64,000 nucleotides of DNA from positions 756,501-820,500 of the forward strand of contig CAJHZI010000184.1 of NCBI GenBank assembly GCA_905160935.1. The letters run 5' to 3'. How positions within the stretch are numbered: the stretch's first letter is position 1; each line of letters begins with the position of its first letter. The position numbers and the translations under genes are program-made. Shown in pieces: positions 17,630 through 29,470 of this stretch. This stretch comes from Enchytraeus crypticus (taxonomy: Eukaryota; Annelida; Clitellata; Enchytraeida; Enchytraeidae). The notes beneath the pieces were generated by a model. It was not told the DNA's origin. It worked only from the letters and a program-made list of their open reading frames with translations, and ran no database searches.

Positions 17630-19481
17630 AAATCTACATGTAGATAGCCAGTTGCTGCATGCCTTGTAATTGTCTCAATTTAGCGCGTAAATGTAAATGT
17701 CACATTTATAGAAATTTAATTCGTTTAACGTCCACCATAGAATTGACGTCCACACGCTAATATTTCGTTAATTTCGGTGTATCTAAATTGATATTTATAT
17801 TTTCAGCAATACAAATTTAAGTAGCGTATTTTGAACGCTATAAAAGTTTAATATTTTGAATTTAGTGATTGATCAATGATTTTATAAATAAGAAAATTAG
17901 CATTAATAGGCTTATTAAAAACCTCCTGTAAATTAATATATTTCACAATTTCGTATATAAGCAAGATGTTTGTACAGTCTGTAATTCATGTGAAAGTTTA
18001 AATAGACTCTATACATTAAAATTTTGCCTCGCACAATGGCATAGCCTGTAGCCAATCTAAATCCTAGTTTAGCTCCTGCTTTTCGAAATACTAGCTTAAC
18101 TTAATTTAACTTACGTAGGCCTATACTACTTCCGGAAGTCCAAATACTTGCTTTATATCCCATATAAAAAATATGTTAAGGAAAACCAGCTCCCTGATTT
18201 TACAAATTCTTCAAAACAGTTATTCACAATTTTGTAATTAGTTGTTTATACAGTCATTGAAATCCTCAAAATTGTGAATACTGAATAAAATATAATTATC
18301 GCTTAGACAAATTCTGAGTGGAACAAAGTCTTGTAGATTACTGACGACGTGGCAGCCTTGGCAATGAATCAATGTAAACAATGAGTCATCGATCAGCTGA
18401 GCTCATATAAATGTTTATTAATGCAGCGCAATTTATCCTAATTATTATTACTACCAAAACTTAACCACTGTCTATCCCGTTGTCAACGATTAGTCAGAAA
18501 TTAGTAAGAAAACTAATACGAAATTTATGATTCATTGGGCGGTAACTTTTGAAATAAAAGTTATAGAAGTTAGCAATTTGACTAATTTCATCTCTATAAT
18601 TTGGATGAATATGGCTTATTGCCAACTACACCTGTAACAGCGAACATCATTTTGAATAGTTTATAATTTTCAAATGGATTTAGAGTTTTATTGATCCCTG
18701 TTTATTTTACTGTGAATTTCTGTAAAGTTTTTAGACATATACAATGTTCGTGAACTAGCGTTCTATTTAATATACTTAAATGAGATTGCATAAAAACTTT
18801 TAGACTAGTTTGATTGCATAAAAACTTTTAGACCCACCAGCTGATAGGCAACTAGCTTTATTTAGTTCTTGCTCTTAACTTGTTTTGCTATCTCTCTTAA
18901 TGATAATTAAGCAAAACTTGTTTGCAGTTTTATTGGCAAGTCCTCAATAGCTATTACCAAACCGTGAGGTGGAAAGGCCAAAAAGCGAATTGTTAAGGCC
19001 TAGGTAAAGATATGAGTTGTTAAAGCTAAAACAAAAGATCAACATGTGGCATTTAGACCAAGGCCTAAATATGCAACTTATTAGGTAGCTTTGAAACTTG
19101 TCAGCCCATTATGGACAATTGGACATCTATCGACATGACCAGTAGTTACAAGCTAGTTATGCTGGTAACATTATATCTAAGTTTAATGTCCAGAATTATT
19201 GGAACCTTAGAGAACTTTATAAGTGGGGTAGTATTTGTCGCTGTATCATCGTTTTGTGGAGTATGTAGTATGTACTATTATAGGCTAATACCTTTGACGA
19301 TGTTTCTCAGTAAATATTTTTGTCATTGATGTTTTTTGACAGTATACTTTTATATTTCAACCTGAACCCTTATCTGATGATAATTTGAGAGCTATTTAAA
19401 GATTATGAATAGTAGGAGCATCAAATAGTGCAGCTTCTATATACGACAAGAGATTAACATTGCTAAGGAGTATTTGTTAAC

Positions 19482-19515
19482 ATGGACAGTGATAATTATG
19501 ACTATTTGTTTAAGG
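19482..19515 (+). CDS. Rab first coding exon (34 nt)
   Basis: ATGGACAGTGATAATTATGA begins the exon, which encodes [11 protein letters not shown] and ends with G before GTTTGT. Joining that G to TG of the next exon gives [10 protein letters not shown], the normal Rab11 order. Intron 1 (19516-22840) holds a LINE and a SINE. Confidence 0.88.
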
Positions 19516-22500
19516 GTTTGTATCTCTTTTAAATTTTAAACATAGACTGATACTTAAGAAATTGCTGCATTTATATAGCCTTATTTAGGCATATTTAAAT
19601 GATTTAGCTGAATTTTAAATGAAGCTGTAGAGTGTAGATTATTCTAACAGCCTATTAGGTCTGCCTATATATTCTTTTATTCACCATTATATGGTAGACA
19701 CAAATATACAAACAAACAAAACGAAACTAAAAATAAACGAATAAAGACAGAAATTAGCCGATATGCATAAATTTAGTCTAACAGATTTGATAACATACAT
19801 GTACTGTAAACCATACAATAAACAGTTCCATGTACTAATCAAAATTAGATGTAGATTCCGTAGTTAACATTTTTTCAAAGAAGATCCACAGTTTAAATCT
19901 TATAGTAACAACAGAATCATCATTTAAAATATTATATTTCCTTTGTAATTTCTCAAACGCTAAGTAATCTAAATGATCCAAATCAATCCCTCTATTTAAT
20001 TCACCGTCTTTAACTAGCTTATTTAAAAAATTCAATCTATTGTAATCATACAAAATATTTAGAGGCAAGAAACCGAAATAGTATTGTAACCACATTATTA
20101 CTGCTTTGTCTGTTGTATGAAAGATCTTTGTAAAGACACTATCATATGCATTGCTAAAACTCCTTAACTCTGTCTCTCGCAAGGTTGCAGCAGGTGTGCC
20201 ATAGAGCAATGCTGACACTGCATGACTATTGATCAATTTAAGAATAACATATTCAGCTGCCTTTGTTCCTAACCTTCCTAAAATTGTGTTAACGGCTCTA
20301 AAGAATTTTCCTTTAGATTCATCCCATTGGCATTTAAAATACTTCGCTTTACAGATAGTAACTCCTAAGTATTGAATAAAATCAACCCAATTAATATTTA
20401 CTCCTTGAATGCTTAACGGAGAGCACACATATTTGCACCTTGGACCTATCCTTAAACAGTGGCATTTGGATGTATTTATTGGCAGATCTAAATCAATAAA
20501 GACATTATTACATATATTAAACATCATCTGCAAATCAGTGACAGATATACTGATTAGAATCAAATCGTCAGCATACATGAAGCTATTCAGACATTTATAA
20601 TTGACAAAACATCCTAATTTAGATTCCTCCAACGCATTCAACAAGTTATCTACATATAACGTAAATAATATGGGAGATAGAACTCCTCCTTGTTTGACGC
20701 CAGATACTAAAGGTACGCAGTTAGACATGCAGTTTTCCCATTTAACAGTGGTTGAGTTTTTGGAAAACCAATTTTCCAACACATCTAAGATACATCTATT
20801 TAAACCTTTATTTTGTAGCATGCATAAAATCCCATATCCACTGCACTTATCGAAAGCTTTTCTTAGATCGATTACTCCAATATTAACGGTGGTATTCCTT
20901 TTAGTGAAATAATTAATAACTTTTCTAAGTTTATGCACAGCGTTAATACACCCAACTTTCTGTTTGAAACCGAACTGCCTAGCAGAGGTTTCAAAATTGA
21001 CATACTTAATAATACAGTACTCAAAAATTTTAGATATTATTGGGCATATAGTTATACCCCGATAATCATCCGTGGATAATTTTCTTTTGTAACCCTTAAA
21101 TTTAGGTATTGGCGTAGTAACACCAGCACCGAAAGCATCTGGAACCTTACCCAGTTTCAATATTAAATTAAAGAGATTTTTTAGAGTTATAATTAGAGAC
21201 GGATGGGCGTAAGCGATATGCTCAATTGTTAAACCGTCTGCCCCCGGGGCTTTATTTGTTTTAATTCTGTCAATTGCATTGTCAATCATTCCTACTTCAA
21301 TGCCGCATATATTATCTGAATTTACAGGCATTTCTTTTTTACTAAAGTAAATATCTCGAAACGTTTGGTGTTTTTCCATCGAGTTTGGAGTACAGGCTTT
21401 TTTAAAACTACTGGCTAGAACATTAGCAATCTCAATATCCTTATTAAATCCGTCAATAGCAATATTACATTGATTGTTTTTTGCTTCGGAAAATAACCTT
21501 TCCAACTTCTCCAAAATTTTAAACTACTTGAGGTAAGCAAATTAGATTGTAGTTCTTCTGATACTTTGTTTTTGTATTTTTGCTTATTTGCAATTACTGC
21601 CCTTTTATAGTTTTTGTGTGCTTTAATTTTATTATCGTATAAGCTGCCTTCGCTAGGTCTACCAGCATTGATCCAGCATTTGAATTGCTTTATAGATTCC
21701 TGTTTGATTTGATTTAACTCTTTATCCCACCAGAATTTGCGTACATCTTTTTTCTTTTTTCTTTTAATAGTTCTGAGAGAGCAATTTTTCAAAATAAAAA
21801 TTATCTGATTATATATACCATTAATACCTTCCTGACTAAATAAATCAGGATAATTTTCATATAACTTATCTAGGTATGTTTATAACATGTAGTTGAGCGA
21901 AGGTTCGAAATTGTTAAAAGTAGCGAACAAGTCTTAACAGCCAAATAGTTTGGCTACTCAGTAGAATTATTCTATTAATAGAATATTTACATTGTTATCT
22001 TCATGTACTTTAGAAATAAATTTTCACCCTAACATAACCATACACTGAAATTCTGTCTAGTGTTAAGTAATGTTTAGCAAATTTACATGTAAAAGTTAAC
22101 ATAACATAACATAACGGCACACTGGGTCAGGTAGCACAGATGCTTCTTTAAGTCCCATTTCCTCCTTCCTCTCCATGGTTATTAGTAATCGTTGCCTTTT
22201 GATGGCGCATCAATTGCAGCCGGTGCGGATTTAAGAATAACCTTCCACCACACTGGGATTTTTCCTTCCTAAGCTTTTACCAACACCCGGTGTTCCAAAG
22301 TGGTCACCCACAGAGTACTAACCGAGGTCGATGCAGCTTAGCTTCGATAAGTGACGCGCAACTAAACCAAGTGCGCTAATCCCGCCATAAAAGTAGTTCA
22401 TTTATTCACTGTAAAAGTTATTCACGTAATAGAGTCTTCTATGATCACAATATGATAAAGATTCTTATATAATGTCAAGTTAATGTAATGTCTCCTATAT

Positions 22501-25500
22501 AATGTTCCTGTGTCGTGTCTGTGTCTCTAAAGAATAGAACATTTGTAATCTGCATCTTCCGTAAGAGAGGCTAAGCAGGAGCTGTGGAAAGCAAAGGGAA
22601 ACCACCTCAAAAGTTATATTTTATTCTTGGTATACAGGCTACATGTATGATAAAGGCTTAGACATTTGTGAAGGGATTAACTTGTTAATCAGTGGAGAGC
22701 TCTTTAACGGAATACGAATACAGATTGTGACTAGGAATATTTACCTTGGACCTGCTGCATGACACAACACCAAAGAGATCAGAGAGAGAGAGAGAGAGGG
22801 GGGGATAGTATCTAAGAATGAATTGTATTTTTGTACTCAGTGGTTCTGGTTGGAGACTCTGGTGTTGGGAAGAGCAACCTTGTTCTCAGGTTCAGCAGAA
22901 ATGAGTTCAACATGTCCAGCAAGAGCACCATAGGAGTTGAGTTTGCTACCAAGTTTGTACATTCTTCATATATATATGTAGATGATCAGTGTATAATCAT
23001 TAGTGATTAATCATTAATGATTAATCATCAGTGAATAATCATTAGTGAATAATCATTAGTGATTAGTCATCAGTGATTAATCATCAGTGACTAATCATTA
23101 GTGAATAATCATTAGTGATTAATCATCAGTGACTAATAATCAGAAATTAATCATCAGTGATTAATCATTAGGGATTAATCAGCAGTGATTAATCATCAGT
23201 GAACAATTGTAACTGGTTAATCATCAGTGATTAATCATCAGTAATTAATCATCCGTGAATAATCATCAGTTATTAATCATCAGTGGTTAATCATCAGTGG
23301 TTAATCATCAGTTATTAATCTTCAGTGATTAATCTTCAGTAAGTAATCATCAGTGAATAATCATCAGTTATTAATCATAAGTGGCTAATCAACATTGGTT
23401 AATCCTCTGTGATTAAAATGAGATGCTAGAGCAAACTGTACATTGGCCTTTAACAAATTTGATGAGTCATACAAAAATGAATCATTTATTAGGTGTAATA
23501 AATATTGAAATTTTAAAAACTGCCTAATTTAGTTGTAACAGAAATATTTATAAGGCAGTCCTAATACCAGCTCATGTCATGTGTATGTAATATATGTATC
23601 ACACTAAAAATGAAATCATTATCCAACAACATGATGGGAGGGGTTATGGCATAACAGTTAGCGTGTTCTCCTCGGACATAAGTGGCTTGGGTTCAAAGCC
23701 GAGCTCTGCCAGCAAATGATGGATATCCCGTTGCCCATGGAAGGTTAATCATATATTGGAGCTTACTGCAAATTGGCGCAATTGACTCAATGTGCAAATT
23801 GACTCAATTGCAAATATGTTATTAACCGTGAAAGAGAATGATAGTAACCTGCCAGAACCGGTTAAGCTGTCAAATTACATCCTACAACAAGCATTTATAT
23901 GCTTTCTGACTCATTACTATGATTACTACTATTATTTATTAAGATGTCCAAATGAGTAATCAAAAAAGAAAATTTTTAACTCACAGGTGACATATTGAAA
24001 GCATGAAATCATTTGATTGTAGTTCAGTTTGTTATTTGATCAGCTGAGGTGGTACAGCAGGAAAGATACATTAAATTCTTCTTTCTTTCATGCTGTTATG
24101 TTTGTGATACAGAAGCATGGTTGTAGACAACACACCTATCAAAGCTCAGATATGGGATACTGCTGGACAAGAGAGGTTCCAGGCCATCACTAATGCGTTA
24201 GTTCTTCTAGTGCTCTTTGCTTTTATTCTCTTAATTAATTTTTAATTTGATTGATTAATGGTATTTTAATTTTGTGTGGTTTGTGTAAGCAGTAGGTCAT
24301 CGGTTCGATTCTCAGTTGAACCGTCTTTGACATCTCTGGCTGTATCCCTTGTGATATAAAAACAGACTTTATACTCAGCTATCTTACTTTTTAAATTCTT
24401 GAAGACAAAAATAACATCTCTCACTACGCGCTACACTTTCACTGATCATATGAATTCTATTGGGGTTCTATCAGTTTTTTGCATGTGTAGTTGCTCGTAA
24501 ACTTGAATGTTTGTAATTTATTCGTAAAGTTTGCATTAGTTTTTTGCCACTGTGCACTGAGCTAATATTCTATCTTAGACATACTCTCGTTTTTGTTACC
24601 ATTTATAGTTTTTACAATATTTTTTTGTTTCTTAACTATTAAACTTGCTATAACAAAATAATTTACCTTTACGTTTGTTAGCTCTAATTTCACTATTGTT
24701 CATAATTATATGATATATTTTTGGCATGAGTGCAGATACTATCACGGCGCTTCAGGAGCCCTGATCGTCTATGACATCACGAAGCACGTGACGTTTCAGA
24801 ACATCGAGGGATGGCTGAAGCAGCTGAGAGCTCATGCCAAGCCTGACATTGTCGTGGCACTGGTGGGCAACAAGTCTGATCTGAGACACGTCAGGGCCGT
24901 CAGGACGGACGAGGCGGAGCAATTCGCCAGTACGTATTGAATTTTTTTTTTGACTTTATCTTGGACATGCACTGTTTTGATCTCGCTTTCTCTTGTCGTC
25001 TCTGTGTACTCAGTCGTCATCGTGTGGTGCTTTGGCGCCTGTTTGTGAAGAGTCTGCAAAAGACGTTATTGCCTCATGGCGAGGAACCGGAGGTTAAATT
25101 CTTATTGATTATTGATTGATTTTTTTATTGCTTCTATTATTTTAAATATCTGTATTCTGTCTAGCCCACTGATGAATGGACCAGCCATAATCAGCATTTG
25201 TCATAAGAGGCGATTGAGCAAGAATTGATGAAAACTTAGTGAAACTGCCTCAGAAGACAGTTTTGCCTTACTGTAGGCTGCATTAATTTATTAAGTTGTG
25301 TATTAGGAGGAATAGCCTTTTGCAAGGGTACTATTTTGTTTTCTAAGTTGGTTTAACGTCGCGACAGAAGGGCTTCTCTTCGAGACGGCAGGTTGAAAAA
25401 CAGTACCCTGAAACCCGATCATCGCCGTGGTTGATCCAAATGACAGACCAACTAAAGCAGCAGTCAGGCTTACCTGAGTGATGATCCAGTTCTTAGTGAG

Positions 25501-27548
25501 AAATACATGCCAGATCGATTGGGTGTTCATTATAGGGCTGAAAGAAGACTGTTAATAGGATAATCTCCTTAGAAATACTTTGGGCCTGCTATTTGGCAGA
25601 ATACTAGAGAGAGAGCAAGAGATAATCGTGTAATCACTAATCTGGCACCTGACACTCTATGGCATTCCATGTATACATTTTGCATCATGTTTCTTGGCTA
25701 TATTCTCCTCATATACATTACATCATCATCGTCATCTTCCTTTGAATCCCAGTTTAACTAGGGTCGGAATACAAATAGACCTTCAATATTCATCTCTGTT
25801 CCGTACATCCACCAATCCCCTATTGTGATATCCCTCTTAGTCACCTCATGTCAGTTGTGTTCTACCTTTTTCTTGCCTTTGGAACTTAATTCCCCTCATA
25901 ATCATCATCTTCCCTTAAATCTCAGTTTGACTATTCACGATACGATTAAACCTTCTCCAATCCTCTCTGTCCCACGCCATATCATCAGTCAATCCTGTAT
26001 TTTTCATGTCCTTCTCAATTACCGCTTCCCACGTCAGTTGTAGTCTACATCTCTCTAGCATAAAATCCAGTTCTTCCCTCCAAACTTTCTTTACTGCATT
26101 CCCATCTGCCTTTCTCGCAATAATACCATACCATCTCAATCTCCACTGAACCAACCTATTCCTAATTCCCTTAACACTCATCATCACTTATTCATTTTCC
26201 ATTCTGTCCTTCCTAGTTTTACCACACATTTGACGTAACATTCTTATTCTCAATAAATCTACTTGATCTATATAATGTATAAAATATGAGGTAAAAGTTC
26301 TATACCAGCTAAGAAGCCATATTTTTAAAGGTAATGATTGATTTTAAACTTAACAATTGTATTTACAAACTATATTAATGAGTGAAGTCATGGGAAATTC
26401 CAAGTAGTTTGTTTTTTAGATTTTTTCATTGCTTGTCTTCGACAGTATATAACTAGTTCAATACATTTAAAAGCAATGTTGGGAAAAACGAGGTGAGTAT
26501 AGATATTTTAACTTCTTGTATGCTATTAATTTGTGCAGGAGAGAATGGGATGTCCTTCATTGAAACGTCTGCCTTGGATTCCACTAATGTTGAAAATGTC
26601 TTCTACCAGTGCTTAACAGGTCTCTCTATAGATGTCAATTCTATTTTGTTATGGTTAGATGGTTTCATAATTTAGATAGTATGCATATTTTTTATTATTT
26701 TTATTTTTGTTGTATTCGACGTCTGTATCTTATCGCTCAAATATTTTGTTACAGTTGTTCAAATATTCATTTATTATTGTTCTGTTGTTTCCTGTACAAG
26801 CTATACATGTAATTTATAATTCATATAATATAATATTTTATACTATTTCAAAATATATATTTATATATATTTTCTACTATTTATAAAAAGGCTTACATGC
26901 TATTACTGTATTTCATTATTAGATATTATTTGATATTGTATTTAATCTCTTTCCCATTTTTTTACAAGAGGGGCTCAAGACCCGTATTCCTACTCGCAGT
27001 CTGCTTTCACGATACTAAAGATCATTGATTAAGAGATGGATCTCATCACAAAGGCTACATGTAGATATGCTTTTGCCAAACCTTAATGCAGACTTTAAAC
27101 AGAAAAAATAGGATCTTTTGGGATGGTTTCCCATTGCTTTCCTCAATTTCTGCATTCGCCTCATAGGTCTACTACATGTGTAGTTTGCAATTAGTTTATT
27201 CGTTAATGACCCAGAAATAAAAGAGGGTATAGATATATATATACTGGTGGATGTGTACTCTGATATATATGAAAACTGGTATATATGTACAATTGTACAG
27301 TGGTATTTTTGTACACTGGTATATGTGTACACTGGTAAATATAAGCATTGGTAAAAATGTATACATTGTTATATTGTAAGCGTTCGTCAAACTAAATCTA
27401 TATGACTATGTTTTGGCTATGTGTAGAGATATGCAAGATGACAAAGAAGAACGAGGGAAGTGTCGAAGAAGGAATGGTATCAAGTGGAGGAAGAACAATC
27501 GGATTAACAGAAGCTGAATCTTCAAACAAATCATTCTGCAATTGTTAA
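19482..27548 (+). CDS. Rab11-family small GTPase (complete)
   Basis: Coding exons are 19482-19515, 22841-22952, 24113-24196, 24736-24929, 26539-26619 and 27427-27548. All junctions are GT-AG and in phase, giving 208 residues; Rab11 proteins are usually about 215. The P-loop GDSGVGKSN is at 16-24, the Rab11-type switch [10 protein letters not shown] at 40-48, WDTAGQE at 63-69 with the catalytic Gln kept, NKSD at 122-125 and ETSA at 150-153. The C-terminus CNC is a double geranylgeranylation site. Rab11 directs recycling endosome traffic at membranes. Substitutions such as [19 protein letters not shown] and a different hypervariable tail suggest a diverged paralogue rather than the canonical copy. 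The start is chosen because [11 protein letters not shown] aligns with the Rab11 N-terminus. Confidence 0.92.
19835..21880 (-). mobile_element. Non-LTR retrotransposon, 5'-truncated, in Rab intron 1
   Basis: One open frame (21514-19835, 559 codons) holds most of a CR1/L2/jockey-type reverse transcriptase: [44 protein letters not shown] and the intact catalytic [11 protein letters not shown] second frame (21873-21415) carries the linker before it, with KFWWDKEL and LKFWRSWK. The two belong to one polyprotein and a single frameshift near 21500 separates them. The endonuclease domain is missing. The element lies antisense to the Rab gene. It looks young compared with the other LINEs here, having one long intact frame. 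The clade call is from RT motifs only. Confidence 0.85.
22105..22395 (-). mobile_element. 5S rRNA-derived SINE
   Basis: On the minus strand the head contains GAAGCTAAGCTGCATCGACC, then CGGTTAGTACTCTGTGGGTG, ACC and ACACCGGGTG. These are the box A, intermediate element and box C of 5S rRNA genes, in order and spacing. The body ends in a (TTATG)n tail at 22100-22118. This matches the SINE3 design, in which a 5S internal promoter drives the element. A second full copy is at 48383-48662. Confidence 0.85.
22555..22800 (+). mobile_element. SINE-A copy with LINE-A-like tail
   Basis: Starts near GAGGCTAAGCAGGAGC, continues GGGAAACCACCTCAAAAG and TAGACATTTGTGAAGGGATT, and ends TTGGACCTGCTGCATG with a GA repeat. 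The end resembles LINE-A. Confidence 0.65.
22841..22952 (+). CDS. Rab exon 2: P-loop and switch I
   Basis: From TACTCAG to CCAA/GTTTGT, phase 1 in and phase 2 out. Encodes [17 protein letters not shown] and [10 protein letters not shown] 14-bp minisatellite starts about 25 bp after the donor. Confidence 0.92.
22978..23420 (+). repeat. 14-bp minisatellite after Rab exon 2 donor
   Basis: About 30 units close to AATCATCAGTGATT, some TAGTG variants, starting about 25 bp after the donor at 22953. Confidence 0.9.
23635..23720 (+). mobile_element. tRNA-like SINE head
   Basis: TATGGCATAACAGTTAGCG resembles box A and TTGGGTTCAAAGCCGAG resembles box B. No tail family is assigned. Decayed tRNA pseudogene is the alternative. 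Confidence 0.45.
24113..24196 (+). CDS. Rab exon 3: WDTAGQE
   Basis: From TGATACAG to ATGC/GTTAGT, phase 2 in and out. Encodes [19 protein letters not shown] and FQAITNA, covering the interswitch and switch II. Confidence 0.92.
24736..24929 (+). CDS. Rab exon 4: NKSD guanine-binding loop
   Basis: From GAGTGCAG to GCCA/GTACGT, phase 2 in and phase 1 out. Encodes [17 protein letters not shown] through [13 protein letters not shown]. High GC compared with its introns. Confidence 0.92.
25195..25625 (+). mobile_element. SINE-A-like copy split by another repeat
   Basis: The 5' part AACTGCCTCAGAAGACAG and the 3' part TTTGGGCCTGCTATTTGGC followed by a GA repeat flank a separate repeat at 25340-25530. 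Confidence 0.5.
25340..25530 (+). repeat. Dispersed repeat family D
   Basis: GTTTAACGTCGCGACAGAAG, GGCTTCTCTTCGAGACG, GGTTGATCCAAATGACAGAC and GAGTGATGATCCAGTTC also occur at 32930-33050 and, in part, 33765-33850. No coding capacity was seen. Confidence 0.7.
25724..25775 (-). mobile_element. LINE-B/SINE-B 3' tail fragment
   Basis: Minus strand CCGACCCTAGTTAAACTGGG, then GGAAGATGACGATG. Confidence 0.6.
25885..26252 (-). mobile_element. LINE-B, RTE-like C-terminus and 3' tail
   Basis: On the minus strand [20 protein letters not shown] is followed after one stop by [21 protein letters not shown], then [11 protein letters not shown] near the end. This is the standard C-terminus of RTE-like polyproteins. 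The 3' tail GTCAAACTGAGATTTAAGGG and AAGATGATGAT is shared with SINE-B. Confidence 0.8.
26539..26619 (+). CDS. Rab exon 5: ETSA motif
   Basis: From TTGTGCAG to ACAG/GTCTCT, phase 1 in and out. Encodes [19 protein letters not shown]. Confidence 0.92.
26965..27190 (-). mobile_element. SINE-A copy (reverse)
   Basis: Contains GGATGGTTTCCCATTGC and CGTATTCCTACTCGCAGTCT, matching the reverse of 28490-28685. Confidence 0.6.
27427..27548 (+). CDS. Rab last exon: hypervariable tail and CNC
   Basis: The acceptor is GTGTAG. Encodes [11 protein letters not shown], a Ser/Gly/Glu-rich tail and SFCNC with TAA at 27546-27548. The CXC end supports prenylation and membrane anchoring. Confidence 0.9.
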
Positions 27549-28489
27549 ATCATTAACGCTGATAGCCCATCTACTGGTGCAATGTTAGATAGGAATATAG
27601 AAAAATGATAGTGTTTTAGTTTCTGCATGGGTAAATACTCTACTTCCGGTTGAGTAGCGATGTGAATGAGACTAGTAAACCTGAAATTATTTTTATAGTA
27701 TTAGTTGTTTAGTTACATCGTTTTATTCTTTGAAATTTATAAACATTTGTCTATCGAGTATATCTGATGAGATACTGCTTCTTGTAATGTTTTTAATGTA
27801 CTTTACTAAAATCATTAATTATTTTAGTAGAGTATAGTGATGCCAGTGATTCGAACAGGATCAACTAATTTTACTGACGTAACGATTTCGTTCTATCTAA
27901 AGTTCTTTGAGTTCCAAGTTTATTCTTTTATTTAATGTGTGAATGTAATAATTATTACAATATAGTAAAAGTTAATCCATTAAATTTTATTATGTTAGAA
28001 AGCTTTTTATGTATTATTAGATATTAATTGTGTGTCAGCTAAATTTATACGTAATGTGTTGTGCCTTATGTAACTGCTTTCTATGACAGCACACCTATTT
28101 CATCTATTGGCTTAAGGTATAAGCTTGTAAAATTTCAGATGCTATAGGACTATGTATTTATCCTCTTCTCTCCATAATTATTGCATATCTTTTTATTTAA
28201 TTACATTTGTCAATGCAAATTTAAAAATATTGTGATATTAAGTTTTATAAATATTATGCAAATTTTTTAAGCTGCTTGATTTTTAATGTCAAACTGATTT
28301 TAATGTGGCTTCCCTCAACTAACTATTATCCTTATATGTAGTAATGAACTAAAGTTCGCTTAATTTTACTTCTTTTAATTTTTTAATATACTCTCTCTTA
28401 TACAGTAGTACTGCGATTACTGGCTACCTCATTGAAACTTGTATTTTATGCATCAAAATAAAAATGATTTTTATAGTCTTGGATTAAAT

Positions 28490-28685
28490 GGTAATTTATC
28501 CCTCTAACTGAGGAAGACAACGGGAAACCACCTCAAAAGCCATACCCAAGCTATAGGCTACATAAGATATGGATAAGGCATAGACTTTGTGACTTGTTGA
28601 TCTAAGGAGTGCTCTTATGGAGCGAGAAAGCAGACTTTGAATATGACATTGAACCTGCCACTTGGTAGTGCACTGATGAAGAAGA
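28490..28685 (+). mobile_element. SINE-A copy
   Basis: AACGGGAAACCACCTCAAAA, GGCATAGACTTTGTGACTTG, then ACCTGCCACTTGGTAGTGCA. The last stretch matches the LINE-A 3' end. Confidence 0.7.
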
Positions 28686-29394
28686 ATTCTTGAAATAATA
28701 AGCTTTCAGCTTTCGTTAATTTGAACGACATATTTCATAGCATATTTCAAAGCTGTATAGCCTTAGACTATATGATCTCCTAGAGCTTGTTTAATTGTTT
28801 CTCTATCATAGTTTTGGTTAAACTGAAGTTATTTGCTTTTCTTTTTATGATATAACTACCGTTTCGTCTGTCATAAAGAAATCGAACGCGGTTTAGCGTA
28901 CCGAAATTGTAGACGATAAAGCGGGTTTTAACCCATGATAATTACTGAAACTGTTATTAGTATTTGTGTAATAATAATTGGTTAGTATTATTAGTAGTAT
29001 TAATTCATTTTTATTATTTAAATTTATTTGTAGTATTATGCTTTTATTATTATATATGGACTTGTTTGGTTTTTAAATGGCACACAGAAGATGAATCTAA
29101 AATACACTAATACTTTATTTTTATTCTGATAATTAATCAAATACATTTTGGACTTTTTTCTCTTCTATTTTGTAGACTAGATGAGTTTCCCGAGGTCGTA
29201 ATTTCTGTATTCAGTTTTGGTTGTTGTTTTCTCTCAGTCATAGAATGATGATTTGAGACTTATTCTCTCATCTGTTGAGATTGTTTAAGTCTATTACTGC
29301 TATCTACTGTGATTCTTGCATCTGCAACTCCTTTGATATAATTATGCGCAATGGACAGGAAAAGGTTTTTCTCTAAATAAGTTGTTGTGACTAC

Positions 29395-29470
29395 CATCTC
29401 TCTCTTAGTGCACTACCTACAGGCAGGTCCAAGGTATATTGCGCCTCCACTCACCTCTAACTTCCGTTTA
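29395..29470 (-). mobile_element. LINE-A 3' end fragment
   Basis: Minus strand GGTGAGTGGAGGCGCAATA and ACCTGCCTGTAGGTAGTGCA followed by GA repeats. Confidence 0.65.

Larger units (their letters stand above)
10969..19481. other. Receptor 3' UTR and intergenic DNA
   Basis: A short GGTTTTCTGGA-type repeat at 11030-11160 lies in the likely 3' UTR. Possible AATAAA signals occur near 11790, 12092 and 12943, and I cannot choose among them. The rest is AT-rich with the SINE and TA features listed separately. I see no further coding exon. Confidence 0.6.

Noticed and set aside
22252..22385. A functional 5S rRNA gene
   Set aside because: Only the internal promoter region and nearby helices match. The sequence continues into a SINE body without a terminator T-run.
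22978..23420. CRISPR-like array
   Set aside because: Direct tandem repeats with no unique spacers, in an animal intron.
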